Of a stretch of 64,000 nt of DNA, positions 34,261 to 43,257 are shown one piece after another; within the stretch, counting starts at the first letter, position 1; every line of letters begins with the position of its first letter. The stretch spans positions 558,001 through 622,000 of the forward strand of contig CBDFJV010000006.1 in assembly GCA_965248605.1 (NCBI GenBank). The letters are read 5' to 3'. The DNA comes from CAUZJF01 sp965248605 (GTDB taxonomy: Bacteria; Chloroflexota; Dehalococcoidia; Lucifugimonadales; CAUZJF01). The translations under genes were made by a program, and so were the position numbers. Below the pieces are notes generated by a model. The model had not been told where the DNA came from, ran no database searches, and saw only the letters and a list, made by a program, of their open reading frames with translations.

Positions 34261-35001
34261 AGCCCCGTGATGGTATCACGGCACGATCTCACGTGGTGCC
34301 CCGATGCGTCTCTTCAGCTTGGCTGAATCCCGCCCACCCGCCCTATAGGGATTTGGGGAATGTCCCCAAACCCCTGCCAGAGGAGAAGCTCCCTTCGGCG
34401 GACTCAGGGCAGGCACTCTGGACCCCTCAGTTCAGATTCGGCGGGGCGGCGAGCTACTTGTCAGATAGGAGTTTTTTGCTCAGCCGCTCCACTCTGTTCC
34501 ATATGTTCCATTTCCTATCTGGTCGGCGGAACATCGGGCCCGGAAACTGTTCCACTCTCCCTATCTGGCGGTGGAACATGGATGTTTCGAAATGTCTCGT
34601 TTTGTTTCATTCTGTCCATCTCCAAATCTCTTCTCCAAAGACGAAGGGACAGACCGTGGGGTCAGCCCCTCGGAACCATAATAGTACATAAGTTCTGGTG
34701 TTGTCAAGTCGTGGTTCGACAATCTCACCATGAGTGGCGGCTCAAGGGACTCTTTTTGTTCGGCTTCGCCGAATCCCACCCACCCGCCCTCCAGGTTCTT
34801 TGGGGAGTTTCCCAAACGCCTGCCAGAGGAGAAGCTCCCCCTTCGGCAGGTTCACGTGAGTAGGCGCTGCCTTCAGCCAAGGTCGTCTCTGGGTTCCGGC
34901 TTTCGCCGGAACGACGGAATGGGGATAGGCGCAAAGGTGCGGATGGCGGGTGTTGGTGCCCATGAGCGGACAGGTCCCCATGGACGGGGTACACTAGCCG
35001 C
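34261..35001. other. Repeat-rich intergenic region, no gene
   Basis: Two diverged copies of a ~90-bp repeat lie at 34314-34403 and 34761-34850 (shared ACCCGCCCT and TGCCAGAGGAGAAGCTCCC). Between them, at 34516-34576, two units of about 28 bp each run from GTTCC to GGAAC around CTATCTGG. A half REP-like element is at 34708-34737. A promoter-hairpin unit on the minus strand is listed separately. No open frame here looks real. Confidence 0.6.
34640..34707 (-). promoter_or_regulatory. Promoter with conserved downstream hairpin block, second copy
   Basis: On the minus strand TTGACA (34702-34707), an 18-bp spacer and TATTAT (34678-34683) are followed directly by a 24-nt block (34677-34654) that begins GGTTCCGAGGGG and ends ACCCCACGG. 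It folds as CCG-a-GGGG, loop CTGA, CCCC-a-CGG. It matches 21 of 24 positions of the block at 11198-11221. No coding gene follows on this strand before the CE7 gene at 34260. Confidence 0.45.
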
Positions 35002-36399
35002 ATGCCGGCCAACCAAGACATAGCGCTGATGGCCCATCTGATGCGGCGGGCCGGGTTCGGTGCGACGCGCGATGAGCTGGAGCGGCGCGTCGAAGAGGGG
35101 TACGAGGCCACTGTCGAGTGGCTGCTCCACCCGGAGGACGAGCCTCCGGTCGACGACGGCCTGCTCTACCGCTACCTCCCGATGAGCGAGGTGGCGACCA
35201 CGGAGTTCCACGGCCAGCTCCGGTGGCTCTACCACATGCGCAACACCCGGCGCCCGCTCGAAGAGAAGATGGCCCTCTTCTGGCATCAGGTCTTCGCGAC
35301 GGCTTTCTCGAAGCTGATGCACGTCTACCTCGTCCTCGATCAGGTCGAGATGTTGAAGCGTCAGGGGATGGGCAACTTCCGCGACCTGCTCGTCGAACTG
35401 GCCCGCGATCCGGCGATGATCTTCTGGCTGGACAACAGCGACAACCACAAGCGGGCGCCCAACGAGAACTGGGGACGCGAGCTTCTCGAGCTCTTCTCGA
35501 TGGGCATCGGCAACTACACGGAGGAGGACGTCTACGAGGCCGCCCGCGCCTTCACCGGCTGGACCATCGAGCCCAAGATCCCGGCCCAGCCGTGGGGTGG
35601 CTTTCCCTGGGCTTTCGAGTACCGAGCGGAGGACCACGACGACGGCTCGAAGTCGTTCCTTGGGCACACGGGCGACCTGAACGGCGAGGACGTCGTCGAC
35701 ATCATCGTCAGGCAGCCGGCGTGCGCGACCTTCATCGCGCGGCACCTATACAGCTTCTTCGTCGCCGACGAGCCCCAGGTGCCGGCGTGGCCTATCGAGC
35801 CTCCCCGCGACCCCGACGCCATCGAGATGCTGTCGCGGGCTTTCATCGAGTCGGGATACGAGATCAGGCCCGTACTGCGAACCCTCTTCAACGCCGACTT
35901 CTTCAGGGAAGCGACCTACAGCAAGGTAAAGAGCCCCGTGGAAGTCGTGGTCGGCACGCTGAAGCTGACCGGCGACCTCGAAGGGCCGGACCCCGAGTGG
36001 GCCGCCATCGGCTCCACGCCCGGCTTGATGGGGCAGGACATCCTCAACCCGCCGAGCGTCGAGGGCTGGCACACCGGCAAGGAGTGGCTTAGCAGCGGCT
36101 CGCTGATCACCCGCGTCAACTTCGTCGCCGAGCGCGTCGGAGACCCTGAGATGCCCGGCGTGCGCGACATCGTGGGCCGCATCGCCGCGTCCAACGGCAC
36201 GGCCCTGACGCCCAAGCGCCTCGTCGAAGCCTGCCTCGACCAGATGGGCCCCCTCGACGTCGCCGCCGAAACTCAAGACGAGCTCGTCGCCCACACCGCA
36301 GCCGAAGGCAACGCGAACAGCACAGACCCCGACTTCGATCGCCGCGTCGCCGACGTGCTGGCCCTCATCGCCGCGACCCGCGAGTATCAGTTCGGGTAG
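35002..36399 (+). CDS. DUF1800 domain-containing protein
   Basis: 465 residues with the DUF1800 hallmarks: HLMRRAGFGATRDELE, MALFWHQVFATAFSK, NENWGRELLELFSMGIGNYTEEDV, ARAFTGWTI and LNPPSVEGWHTGKEW. The family is widespread in Planctomycetes, Chloroflexi and other bacteria, usually next to DUF1501, and its biochemical role is unknown. No DUF1501 gene is present here. ATG 35002 gives MPANQDIALMAHLMRRAGFG; no signal peptide. An NHL propeller gene starts 3 bp after the stop, so the two are probably cotranscribed. Confidence 0.9.
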   Translation: MPANQDIALMAHLMRRAGFGATRDELERRVEEGYEATVEWLLHPEDEPPVDDGLLYRYLPMSEVATTEFHGQLRWLYHMRNTRRPLEEKMALFWHQVFATAFSKLMHVYLVLDQVEMLKRQGMGNFRDLLVELARDPAMIFWLDNSDNHKRAPNENWGRELLELFSMGIGNYTEEDVYEAARAFTGWTIEPKIPAQPWGGFPWAFEYRAEDHDDGSKSFLGHTGDLNGEDVVDIIVRQPACATFIARHLYSFFVADEPQVPAWPIEPPRDPDAIEMLSRAFIESGYEIRPVLRTLFNADFFREATYSKVKSPVEVVVGTLKLTGDLEGPDPEWAAIGSTPGLMGQDILNPPSVEGWHTGKEWLSSGSLITRVNFVAERVGDPEMPGVRDIVGRIAASNGTALTPKRLVEACLDQMGPLDVAAETQDELVAHTAAEGNANSTDPDFDRRVADVLALIAATREYQFG

Positions 36400-36401
36400 C
36401 C

Positions 36402-37445
36402 GTGCTTACCACCAGTGCCGCCGGGCGCCATTGGCACTTCGACCGCGCCCTCGGTCGCCGGACCGGCGAGGAGGGCGGGTTCAACTGTCCCGTCGCCGTC
36501 GCCGCGGCTTCGGACGGCGTCCTCTTCGTCCTCAGTCGCGGCCGCGAGGTGCCGAACACCGTCCCCGACGACGACTGCCCCAACCGTCGCATCGGCAAGC
36601 TCACCATCGACGAGGAGTTCATCGGCGACTACGCCCGCCGCGAGTTCACGTGGCCCGCGGGCATCGCTGTCGCCCACGACGGCAATATCTACTGCTCAGA
36701 CGAGTACCAGAACGCCATCATGACATTCAGCCCCGACGGGCCCTTCTACCCGCACAAGAAGTTCAACCCCGACGGCGAGCGCCTGGCGACGTGGGGCGAG
36801 ACGGGCTCCCGCGAGGGACAGCTCGACGGCCCGGCGGGGATCGCCTTCGACGCCGACGACAACCTCTACGTCGCCGACAGCCGCAACCACCGCGTCCAGA
36901 GGTTCACGAAGGACGGACGCTTCCTGACGGCGTGGGGCTCGCACGGTAGCGGCGACGGCGAGTTCAACCTGCCCTGGGGCATCGCGGTCGACGCTAGGGG
37001 TGACGTCTACGTCGCCGACTGGGGCAACGACCGCGTCCAGAAGCACGGGCCGGACGGAGCCTTCATCATGAGCTTCGGAGGAAATGGCACTCTAAGGCAG
37101 CCCGCCGACGTCGCCGTCGCCGTCGACAGCGATGGCGACGTATACGTCAGCGACTGGGGCAACAAGCGCGTCCAGGTCTTCGACCCCGACGGCGAGGTCC
37201 TGACGGCCCTCTACGGCGACGCCACCGAGCTCTCCAAGTGGGGCAAGTGGAAGGTCGACGGAGACCCGGAGATGGTCAAGGCCTACCGGCGCGTCCGCGA
37301 CATCACTCCGCTGGGCCGGTTCAACCGCCCCGTCGGCATCGCCATCGACGACCACGACCGCCTGATCGTAACCGACAGCAACCGCGGCCGCCTCCAGGTC
37401 TACGCGAAGGACAGGGCGTACGAGGACGCGCCGCTTAATGTGTGA
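36402..37445 (+). CDS. NHL-repeat beta-propeller protein
   Basis: 347 residues with about five to six NHL units (GPAGIAFDADDNLYVADSRN, LPWGIAVDARGDVYVADWGN, QPADVAVAVDSDGDVYVSDW, RPVGIAIDDHDRLIVTDSNR). The GTG start at 36402 lies three bases after the DUF1800 stop. NHL propellers bind proteins, RNA or ligands, or act as lyases; nothing here points to an enzyme. No signal peptide. Coupling to the DUF1800 gene suggests a shared task that is not known. Confidence 0.82.
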   Translation: MLTTSAAGRHWHFDRALGRRTGEEGGFNCPVAVAAASDGVLFVLSRGREVPNTVPDDDCPNRRIGKLTIDEEFIGDYARREFTWPAGIAVAHDGNIYCSDEYQNAIMTFSPDGPFYPHKKFNPDGERLATWGETGSREGQLDGPAGIAFDADDNLYVADSRNHRVQRFTKDGRFLTAWGSHGSGDGEFNLPWGIAVDARGDVYVADWGNDRVQKHGPDGAFIMSFGGNGTLRQPADVAVAVDSDGDVYVSDWGNKRVQVFDPDGEVLTALYGDATELSKWGKWKVDGDPEMVKAYRRVRDITPLGRFNRPVGIAIDDHDRLIVTDSNRGRLQVYAKDRAYEDAPLNV

Positions 37446-37581
37446 TGGGCGGATTACCGCCGATTCTGCGCTGCCCCGAGGCAGCGCACTTGTAGAACAT
37501 ACTTCCAGAACATTGTCACTTGTCGCAGCACGGCACTTCCGCTTGGGTTACCCCAATCCGACATCTCGGAGGTGCGCGAAT

Positions 37582-39744
37582 ATGGCAACCCTGATGATGA
37601 GGCCTGTGCTCCGCGGCTGGCGAGCGGGAATGGTGTTCGCTTTGCTGGCGTCCATTCTGGTTTTCGGCGAATTCTCCTCTCATAGAATCGCTTCGGCACA
37701 GGGGCCGGTCTTGGACCCCACAAGTGGGCATTGGTACAAGGCGGTCGCCGTACCGGCCGGAATCGAATGGTTCGAGGCCGACGCGGCAGCACGTGGCAGT
37801 ACGTTCATGGAAATGCCAGGCCATCTGGTCACGATTACTTCGGCTGCTGAGAACGACTTCATAGCAACCAACTTCCCAGGAGCCATCTCTCCGGTCGGCT
37901 ACTGGCTAGGCGCGTTCCAGCCTGCAGGTAGTGCGGAGCCCGGTGGAGGATGGCGGTGGGTCACCGGGGAACCATTTGTCTTTCAGAATTGGGGGCTTGG
38001 CGAGCCAAATAATTCCGAAGGGCATGAAGACGGTCTGCAGTTTTCCAAGAGCGATGCTGGTCGATGGAACGACGCTCCCCGATCCGCAGGAGTTCCCGGA
38101 CACTTTCCTATTACTGGATACGTCGTTGAATACGAACCCGCACAGTCAGTGCTCTTCAGGTGGACTGAACTGGCACCGATAGGCGGTCCGCCTCAGGCAG
38201 TCGCAGACTCGTCAGGAGCTTTCGACCCTTCCACCCGAAACTGGTACGTTTTCGGAGGCCACAACGGAAGCACCGAGATAGCGGACTTCTGGAAGTATTC
38301 TGTCGCGGACAACGCTTGGACCCGGCTCACGCCAACGGGTGGACCTCCCCCACGCAGAGGTGCCCATGCCGCGGTGTGGGACGACTTGAAGGACCGCATG
38401 CTTGTGTTCGGGGGGAACCCATGCTTCGGTGCAAGCGGCTGCCGAAGTGACCTATGGGCCTACTACCCCACCACAGATAGCTGGACTCTGCTAACTTCGC
38501 CACCTCCAACGCCCGGGGGAAGAGCCGGTGCAACGGCAATATGGGACCCAGTCCGCAAACGTATGATGCTCTATGGCGGTGGAGACGGAGTGGTTTGCTG
38601 CACCGGCGATCTATGGGCCTTCGATTCTGCCGCGGAGCTTTGGCACGAACTTGCCCCTGGGCCTGGCAGAGGCAACCACCATCACGCTGCTGTCTGGGAC
38701 GACGACAACGACAAGATGGTTACATTTGGAGGTAACGACAGCACCGATTTCAACAATGACCTATGGACGTATGATCCCGTAAGCGACACTTGGGACGAAG
38801 TAGAGTCATCCAGTGACGGCTTAGGACGCCCCAGCCGCCGGGGAGATGCGACAGCAGTTTGGGATGCTCCGCGAAATCGGATCTTGTTCTTCGCCGGATA
38901 CGGTGGGTTAGAGATAGGTAATTTCAACGACACCTGGTCGTACTCCCCAACATCCGGGCTGTGGGAGAAACTCATTCCAATCGGGGGCCCTCCTGGTACC
39001 CGCCGACACCACATAGCCGCGTGGGACTCGGCCGGCGATCAAATGCTCGTGTTCGGGGGAGAAGGTAGCCGCCTAAACGATTTGTGGTCACTCTCGGCGG
39101 AGTTGGTTTCATGCGGCGGCTTCGTTGCCACCATTGTAGGAACACCGGGTGATGACCAGTTGTACGGAACCCCCGGCCCCGACGTGATCGTTGGCCTCGG
39201 TGGGGACGACGAGATCGACGGCAAAGGCGGCAACGATATTATCTGCGGTGGTGAAGGCGATGACATGCTCAAAGGCCGAGACGGTGACGACAAACTGCTG
39301 GGCCAGGAGGGCAACGACAGGCACTACGGCGGAGATGGCAACGACACCATTATTGGCGGTCCTGGCGTGGATGTCGTCTATGGAGGGAACGGCGACGACT
39401 GGATCGCTGGTGGCGAAGGCGACGACCGATTAAGGGGCCAGGCAGGGAACGACATCTTAGTCGGAGGACCCGGCGACGACATGCTCAAGGGGAGCGGAGG
39501 CAACGACATAGGAGATGGTGGACCTGGGAAGGACCGCTTCTACGGAGGCAGCGGCAACGACACTTTCGACGGCGGCCCGGACAGGGATGTCGCGTACGGA
39601 GACGATGGTGACGACCATCTCGTTGGCGGCACTGGACCGGATAAGCTCAAGGGCTACGGCGGGAACGACATATGTGACGGAAGCGTCGACGGAGATGTGG
39701 ATGTCGCGAGTTCGAGCTGCGAGACCAAGCTCAACATACCGTAG
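37582..39744 (+). CDS. Secreted lectin-kelch-RTX protein
   Basis: Start set at ATG 37582 (MATLMMRPVLRGWRAG), preceded by GGAGGTG; an open frame reaches back to 37438 without support. The 720 residues comprise a signal peptide (to about ASAQ, residue 40), a C-type-lectin-like domain (about 48-185; GHLVTITSAAENDFIA, NWGLGEPNNS, ITGYVVEYE), a kelch propeller (about 190-490; repeated FGG and W motifs) and a C-terminal beta-roll of RTX nonapeptides (about 510-700). The tail DVDVASSSCETKLNIP matches the fragment at 6575. It should be exported and bind Ca2+ and carbohydrate; an adhesive role is likely. Confidence 0.85.
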   Translation: MATLMMRPVLRGWRAGMVFALLASILVFGEFSSHRIASAQGPVLDPTSGHWYKAVAVPAGIEWFEADAAARGSTFMEMPGHLVTITSAAENDFIATNFPGAISPVGYWLGAFQPAGSAEPGGGWRWVTGEPFVFQNWGLGEPNNSEGHEDGLQFSKSDAGRWNDAPRSAGVPGHFPITGYVVEYEPAQSVLFRWTELAPIGGPPQAVADSSGAFDPSTRNWYVFGGHNGSTEIADFWKYSVADNAWTRLTPTGGPPPRRGAHAAVWDDLKDRMLVFGGNPCFGASGCRSDLWAYYPTTDSWTLLTSPPPTPGGRAGATAIWDPVRKRMMLYGGGDGVVCCTGDLWAFDSAAELWHELAPGPGRGNHHHAAVWDDDNDKMVTFGGNDSTDFNNDLWTYDPVSDTWDEVESSSDGLGRPSRRGDATAVWDAPRNRILFFAGYGGLEIGNFNDTWSYSPTSGLWEKLIPIGGPPGTRRHHIAAWDSAGDQMLVFGGEGSRLNDLWSLSAELVSCGGFVATIVGTPGDDQLYGTPGPDVIVGLGGDDEIDGKGGNDIICGGEGDDMLKGRDGDDKLLGQEGNDRHYGGDGNDTIIGGPGVDVVYGGNGDDWIAGGEGDDRLRGQAGNDILVGGPGDDMLKGSGGNDIGDGGPGKDRFYGGSGNDTFDGGPDRDVAYGDDGDDHLVGGTGPDKLKGYGGNDICDGSVDGDVDVASSSCETKLNIP

Positions 39745-40049
39745 GCTAGACTTGGCCGCCAGCAGATTCGTCGATAGGGGACGCCCCCTGAGTATCGTGG
39801 GATTACCCCCTCAAGCGTTTGGGCAACCTCCCTTCAACGACGCGTCCCCGTACTCCGGGGAGCTTCACAGTGACATGGGCTCGACGTAGACCCAGCTCAC
39901 GAAGCTGTCGCCGCCGCCTCGCGTTACGCAGGTGACGTTGCAGAGTAGGGGACCTATGGATAGTATCTTCAACACGACGAATTGAGAGAACGCACACCGG
40001 AGCCTGGCCCTGCCAACCGACGATCCATCACAACACACGAGGTTGAGCG
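39745..40049. other. Intergenic region containing an FHA relic
   Basis: Apart from the FHA-like relic listed at 39838-39965, nothing recognisable is seen. The sequence before the aldo/keto reductase start holds no strong promoter consensus. Confidence 0.5.
39838..39965 (-). pseudogene. Relic of an FHA protein C-terminus
   Basis: The minus strand reads GPLLCNVTCVTRGGGDSFVS, then WVYVEPMSL and a stop, followed in frame by SPEYGDASLKG. This matches the end of the FHA protein at 44320-44736 (GRPLRNLDRVTLGGRDGPVS, WVYIES, LRDASVKGP). About 40 codons remain; there is no start. It probably derives from duplication of the FHA locus 4.5 kb away. Confidence 0.55.
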
Positions 40050-40901
40050 ATGCAAACCCGACGCTTAGGGAAAACCGGAGAAGAGCTCTCGGTAGTCGGG
40101 TTCGGCGCTATCGTCTTTGTCGGGGAAGACGACGATTTCGCTCGTAACACCGTGGCCCGAGCTGTCGACGCGGGAGTCAGCTACTTCGACATGGGCCCGG
40201 CGTATGGCCGAGGTCAAGCCGAGGAGAGGGGCGGTCCTGCCATCGAGCCGTATCGAGACAAGATCTTCCTGGCCGAGAAAACGGGAAAGCGAACGAAGGA
40301 AGAAGCGGCTTCGGAGCTCAGGGAGTCGCTGGCCAGGATGCGGACCGACCACTTCGACCTGTACCAGTTCCATGCCGTCTCCAGCATGGAAGACGTGCAG
40401 ACGATCGTCGGGCCGGGTGGGGCCCTCGAGGCCTTCGTCGAGGCACGCGAGCTAGGACTGGTAAGGTACCTCGGCTTCTCCGCTCACACGGAGGAGGCCG
40501 CGCTGGCTCTCATGGACCACTACGACTTCGACTCGATCCTGTTTCCCATCAACTACGTCACGTGGCACCAGTCGCACTTCGGACCGGCGGTCATCGCCAG
40601 GGCGCAGTCGAAGGAGATGGGCATTCTGGCGTTGAAGACGCTGGCGAAGAAGCCCTGGCCGGACGGGAAGAAGGAGAAGTGGACGAAGGCGTGGTACTCG
40701 CCGGTGGACACGTTCGAAGAAGCGAAGACAGCGTTGCGCTGGACTCTATCGCGACCGGTCACGGCCAGCGTCAGTCCCAGCCACGCTGAGTTCCTATGGT
40801 GGATGATCAGGGCGGAAAAGGAGCTCGAGCCGCTGACGCAAGAAGACGAGAACGCCGTTGCCGCCGCAACTGCGGGGATTACGCCGATCTTCCCGCGCTG
40901 A
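40050..40901 (+). CDS. Aldo/keto reductase
   Basis: 283 residues. TIM-barrel motifs and the catalytic tetrad: D47 and Y52 in FDMGPAYGRG, K77 in LAEKTGKR and H108 in YQFHAV. Opening MQTRRLGKTGEELSVVGFGA is typical of the family. It should reduce aldehydes or ketones with NADPH in the cytoplasm. Its stop overlaps the start of the next gene by one base (TGATG), although that product is exported, so coupling may be only positional. Confidence 0.9.
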   Translation: MQTRRLGKTGEELSVVGFGAIVFVGEDDDFARNTVARAVDAGVSYFDMGPAYGRGQAEERGGPAIEPYRDKIFLAEKTGKRTKEEAASELRESLARMRTDHFDLYQFHAVSSMEDVQTIVGPGGALEAFVEARELGLVRYLGFSAHTEEAALALMDHYDFDSILFPINYVTWHQSHFGPAVIARAQSKEMGILALKTLAKKPWPDGKKEKWTKAWYSPVDTFEEAKTALRWTLSRPVTASVSPSHAEFLWWMIRAEKELEPLTQEDENAVAAATAGITPIFPR

Positions 40902-41716
40902 TGACATTCGGCATCCGACGGCTCGCCCAGATTCCAAGGACCGCCAGAATCGTCGCGATAGTGGCGGCCGCCCTCGCTCTCCTGGTCCCGATACGCGAGG
41001 CCGAGGCGTTGGCTATGCCGGTGGTAGTCAACGATGTCGATTTCGCCGCCGACGTATACGAGTTCCGCTACTATCCGAAGACGGCCACCGACCACAACGT
41101 CACCCTCACGAACACGGGTTGGGCGGGGCCGTTTGCCCAAGCGGGCGTCGACTACTGGCAGTCCACCGGGCTGATCGCCGGTGAGCTGACGATGGGCTGG
41201 GACTTCACGGGCGTCACGAAGCCTATCGCGAAGGTGGAGCTTGGGACCAGAAATCATCTATTCCAGTTCGCGCCCTGGATACAACACGCATTCGAGGACA
41301 GGATCTTCGGCGACGTTGCCACGCCGTCCGCCTTCGGCGCCGGACCCTACACCAACATGTACACGTTCACGGGCGACGGGATCGGCGCAGTAAGCGCTCT
41401 GGGCTACGGGCAGATTTCGGAGATCACGTCCTTTATCGCTACGGGTTGGCTGAACGACCCGGGCCTGTTGGAGCTGAGGTTCAGCTACGAACAACACCCT
41501 ATCGACGGGACTCACCCTGACATCCCGGTGAACCACTTCCAGGTTTTCCGGGACAACACCGGCACCGGCAACGTCGACGGATTCACGCTGCGAGTAACGC
41601 TCGCCCCGGAGCCGTCGTCCGTGCCGAGCCTTTCTGGGTGGGGGTTGGCGCTTACCGGCGTGATTCTGGTCCTGCTGTTGGCCGCGAGGGCGGCGCGTAC
41701 TCGACGGGTCGCTTGA
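40901..41716 (+). CDS. Exported protein with IPTL-CTERM-like sorting tail
   Basis: 271 residues from ATG 40901. Signal peptide RIVAIVAAALALLVPIREAEA at the N-terminus (about residues 16-36). The middle is a beta-rich domain of unknown family (FRYYPKTATDHNVTLTNTGW). The C-terminus has VPSLSGWGLALTGV, a hydrophobic helix and a basic end RAARTRR, which fits the IPTL-CTERM/PEP-CTERM class of tripartite sorting signals. Such proteins are processed by exosortase- or archaeosortase-like enzymes, none of which is seen in this window. The longer open frame from 40796 overlaps the reductase and is less likely. Confidence 0.7.
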   Translation: MTFGIRRLAQIPRTARIVAIVAAALALLVPIREAEALAMPVVVNDVDFAADVYEFRYYPKTATDHNVTLTNTGWAGPFAQAGVDYWQSTGLIAGELTMGWDFTGVTKPIAKVELGTRNHLFQFAPWIQHAFEDRIFGDVATPSAFGAGPYTNMYTFTGDGIGAVSALGYGQISEITSFIATGWLNDPGLLELRFSYEQHPIDGTHPDIPVNHFQVFRDNTGTGNVDGFTLRVTLAPEPSSVPSLSGWGLALTGVILVLLLAARAARTRRVA

Positions 41717-41785
41717 CACACCCTTTAGCTCAAAGCCTTTAGCTGGTAATCTCACGGGGGATGCTACTCCCGGAGGTCTGGAACC

Positions 41786-43171
41786 ATGTCTGACCAGGCG
41801 AACCTGCTGACCGACGACCAGATGCGCGCCTACGTCCGAGATGGATACGTGACCGTCAAGGCGGACTATCCGGCTGAGACTCACGCGTCGATATACGACC
41901 AGCTCGAGTTCGCGCTTCAGAACGAATGGAACCCCGGCAGCAACATTCTCCCGAGGGTCCCCGATCTCCAGGACATCCTGGACCATCCAAACGTAGCCGG
42001 CGCGCTGACGAGTATCTCGGGCCCTGGCTACTTCCTGCACCCGGTCCGCCACTGCCACTACAACCCGCCGGGCTCCGAGGGCCAGCGACTCCACAAGGAC
42101 GGGTACACCCGCCGTCAGCACCGGACCCGCTGGACGATGGTCATGTACTACCCCCAGGACGTAACCCCCGAGATGGGACCAACCGGTGTCGTCCCTGGGA
42201 GTCACTACAACAACACGGCCCCCGACCTCGACGAGGAGTCGCCTATGGCGGGAGAGGCCGGCACGGTGACTATCGTCCACTACGACATATTCCACCGTGG
42301 GACCCCCAACCTGAGCAGCAAGAACCGCTACATGGTCAAGTTTCTCGTGGTACGGATGGAAGAGCCCGATACGCCAAGCTGGGACGACATCGGCGCCGGC
42401 TGGCAGTTTACCGGCGACATTCGCGACGGCATGTGGGCGACGATGTGGGACTGGCACCGGGGGGCTAACGGCTCGACGTCCCAGACGCCCACCGAGGACC
42501 CGGAACGGCTCCTTGAAACGATCCACAGCACCTCGGAACCGGAGGCGCTCCGGGCCGCGTACTCACTGGGACACGCTGGAGAGGGCGTGGTCGGCCCGTT
42601 GATCGACACGTTCCGAGACGGCGCCGACCGGTTGGCCGAAGAGCTTGATCAGTACTCCGGGGTCAGCTCCGGTAGCCAGAACGCCATATATGCACTGACC
42701 GCGATGGGCGCTCCGGCCGTCCCCGCGCTGGCTGACGCCACCAGGGACGACAGCCCTGCGGTGCGAGCGCTCGCAGCGGCGGCGATCGGCGAAATAGGAC
42801 ACGCGGGCCAGGAAGGGGTGCCGGCTCTGGAGCGCGCGCTCGACGACGAGTCGCCCGAGGTGAGGAGGCAGGCGGCGGAGGCTCTTGGCACCGCGGACGG
42901 CGATGGCGTCTCGGTGACGTCGCTGATCGACGCTTTGGGCGACGAAGAAGGCAATGTCCGCAGGGCCACGGCCCTTTCGCTGGCCCGTCTCGGACCGAAG
43001 GCCGAAGAAGCGACTCCGAGCCTGGTGGAAGCGCTGCACGATTCAAGCCATTTCGTCCGAGGTAAAGCGGTGCACGCCCTCCAGCGCGTTGGCACTCCGG
43101 AAGCACGCGATGCTCTCCTCAAGTTCCTCCTCACGGCACGCTGGGAGAACCTCTTGGGCAAGAAGGGGTAG
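41786..43171 (+). CDS. Phytanoyl-CoA dioxygenase (PhyH) fused to HEAT repeats
   Basis: 461 residues. Residues about 1-215 form a PhyH-type Fe(II)/2-oxoglutarate oxygenase: H103 and D105 in LHKDG, distal H170 in YDIFHRGTPN, and a downstream Arg (NRYMVKF) for the cosubstrate. Residues about 245-455 are HEAT/PBS-lyase-like repeats (ALTAMGAPAVPALADATRDD, VRALAAAAIGEIGHAGQ, VRRATALSLARLGPKAEEA). The oxygenase hydroxylates a small molecule or lipid; the HEAT part presumably binds a partner or substrate carrier. ATG 41786 with GGAGG upstream. It precedes an SDR, so the two might act on one compound. Confidence 0.87.
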   Translation: MSDQANLLTDDQMRAYVRDGYVTVKADYPAETHASIYDQLEFALQNEWNPGSNILPRVPDLQDILDHPNVAGALTSISGPGYFLHPVRHCHYNPPGSEGQRLHKDGYTRRQHRTRWTMVMYYPQDVTPEMGPTGVVPGSHYNNTAPDLDEESPMAGEAGTVTIVHYDIFHRGTPNLSSKNRYMVKFLVVRMEEPDTPSWDDIGAGWQFTGDIRDGMWATMWDWHRGANGSTSQTPTEDPERLLETIHSTSEPEALRAAYSLGHAGEGVVGPLIDTFRDGADRLAEELDQYSGVSSGSQNAIYALTAMGAPAVPALADATRDDSPAVRALAAAAIGEIGHAGQEGVPALERALDDESPEVRRQAAEALGTADGDGVSVTSLIDALGDEEGNVRRATALSLARLGPKAEEATPSLVEALHDSSHFVRGKAVHALQRVGTPEARDALLKFLLTARWENLLGKKG

Positions 43172-43257
43172 TCGCGCCTGGGGCTGTATCGATGCTCGGC
43201 AGGGGTGAGCCCCCTCGCTCGTCGCGAATGTAGTATCGTACCGGCAGGTCGACGACT

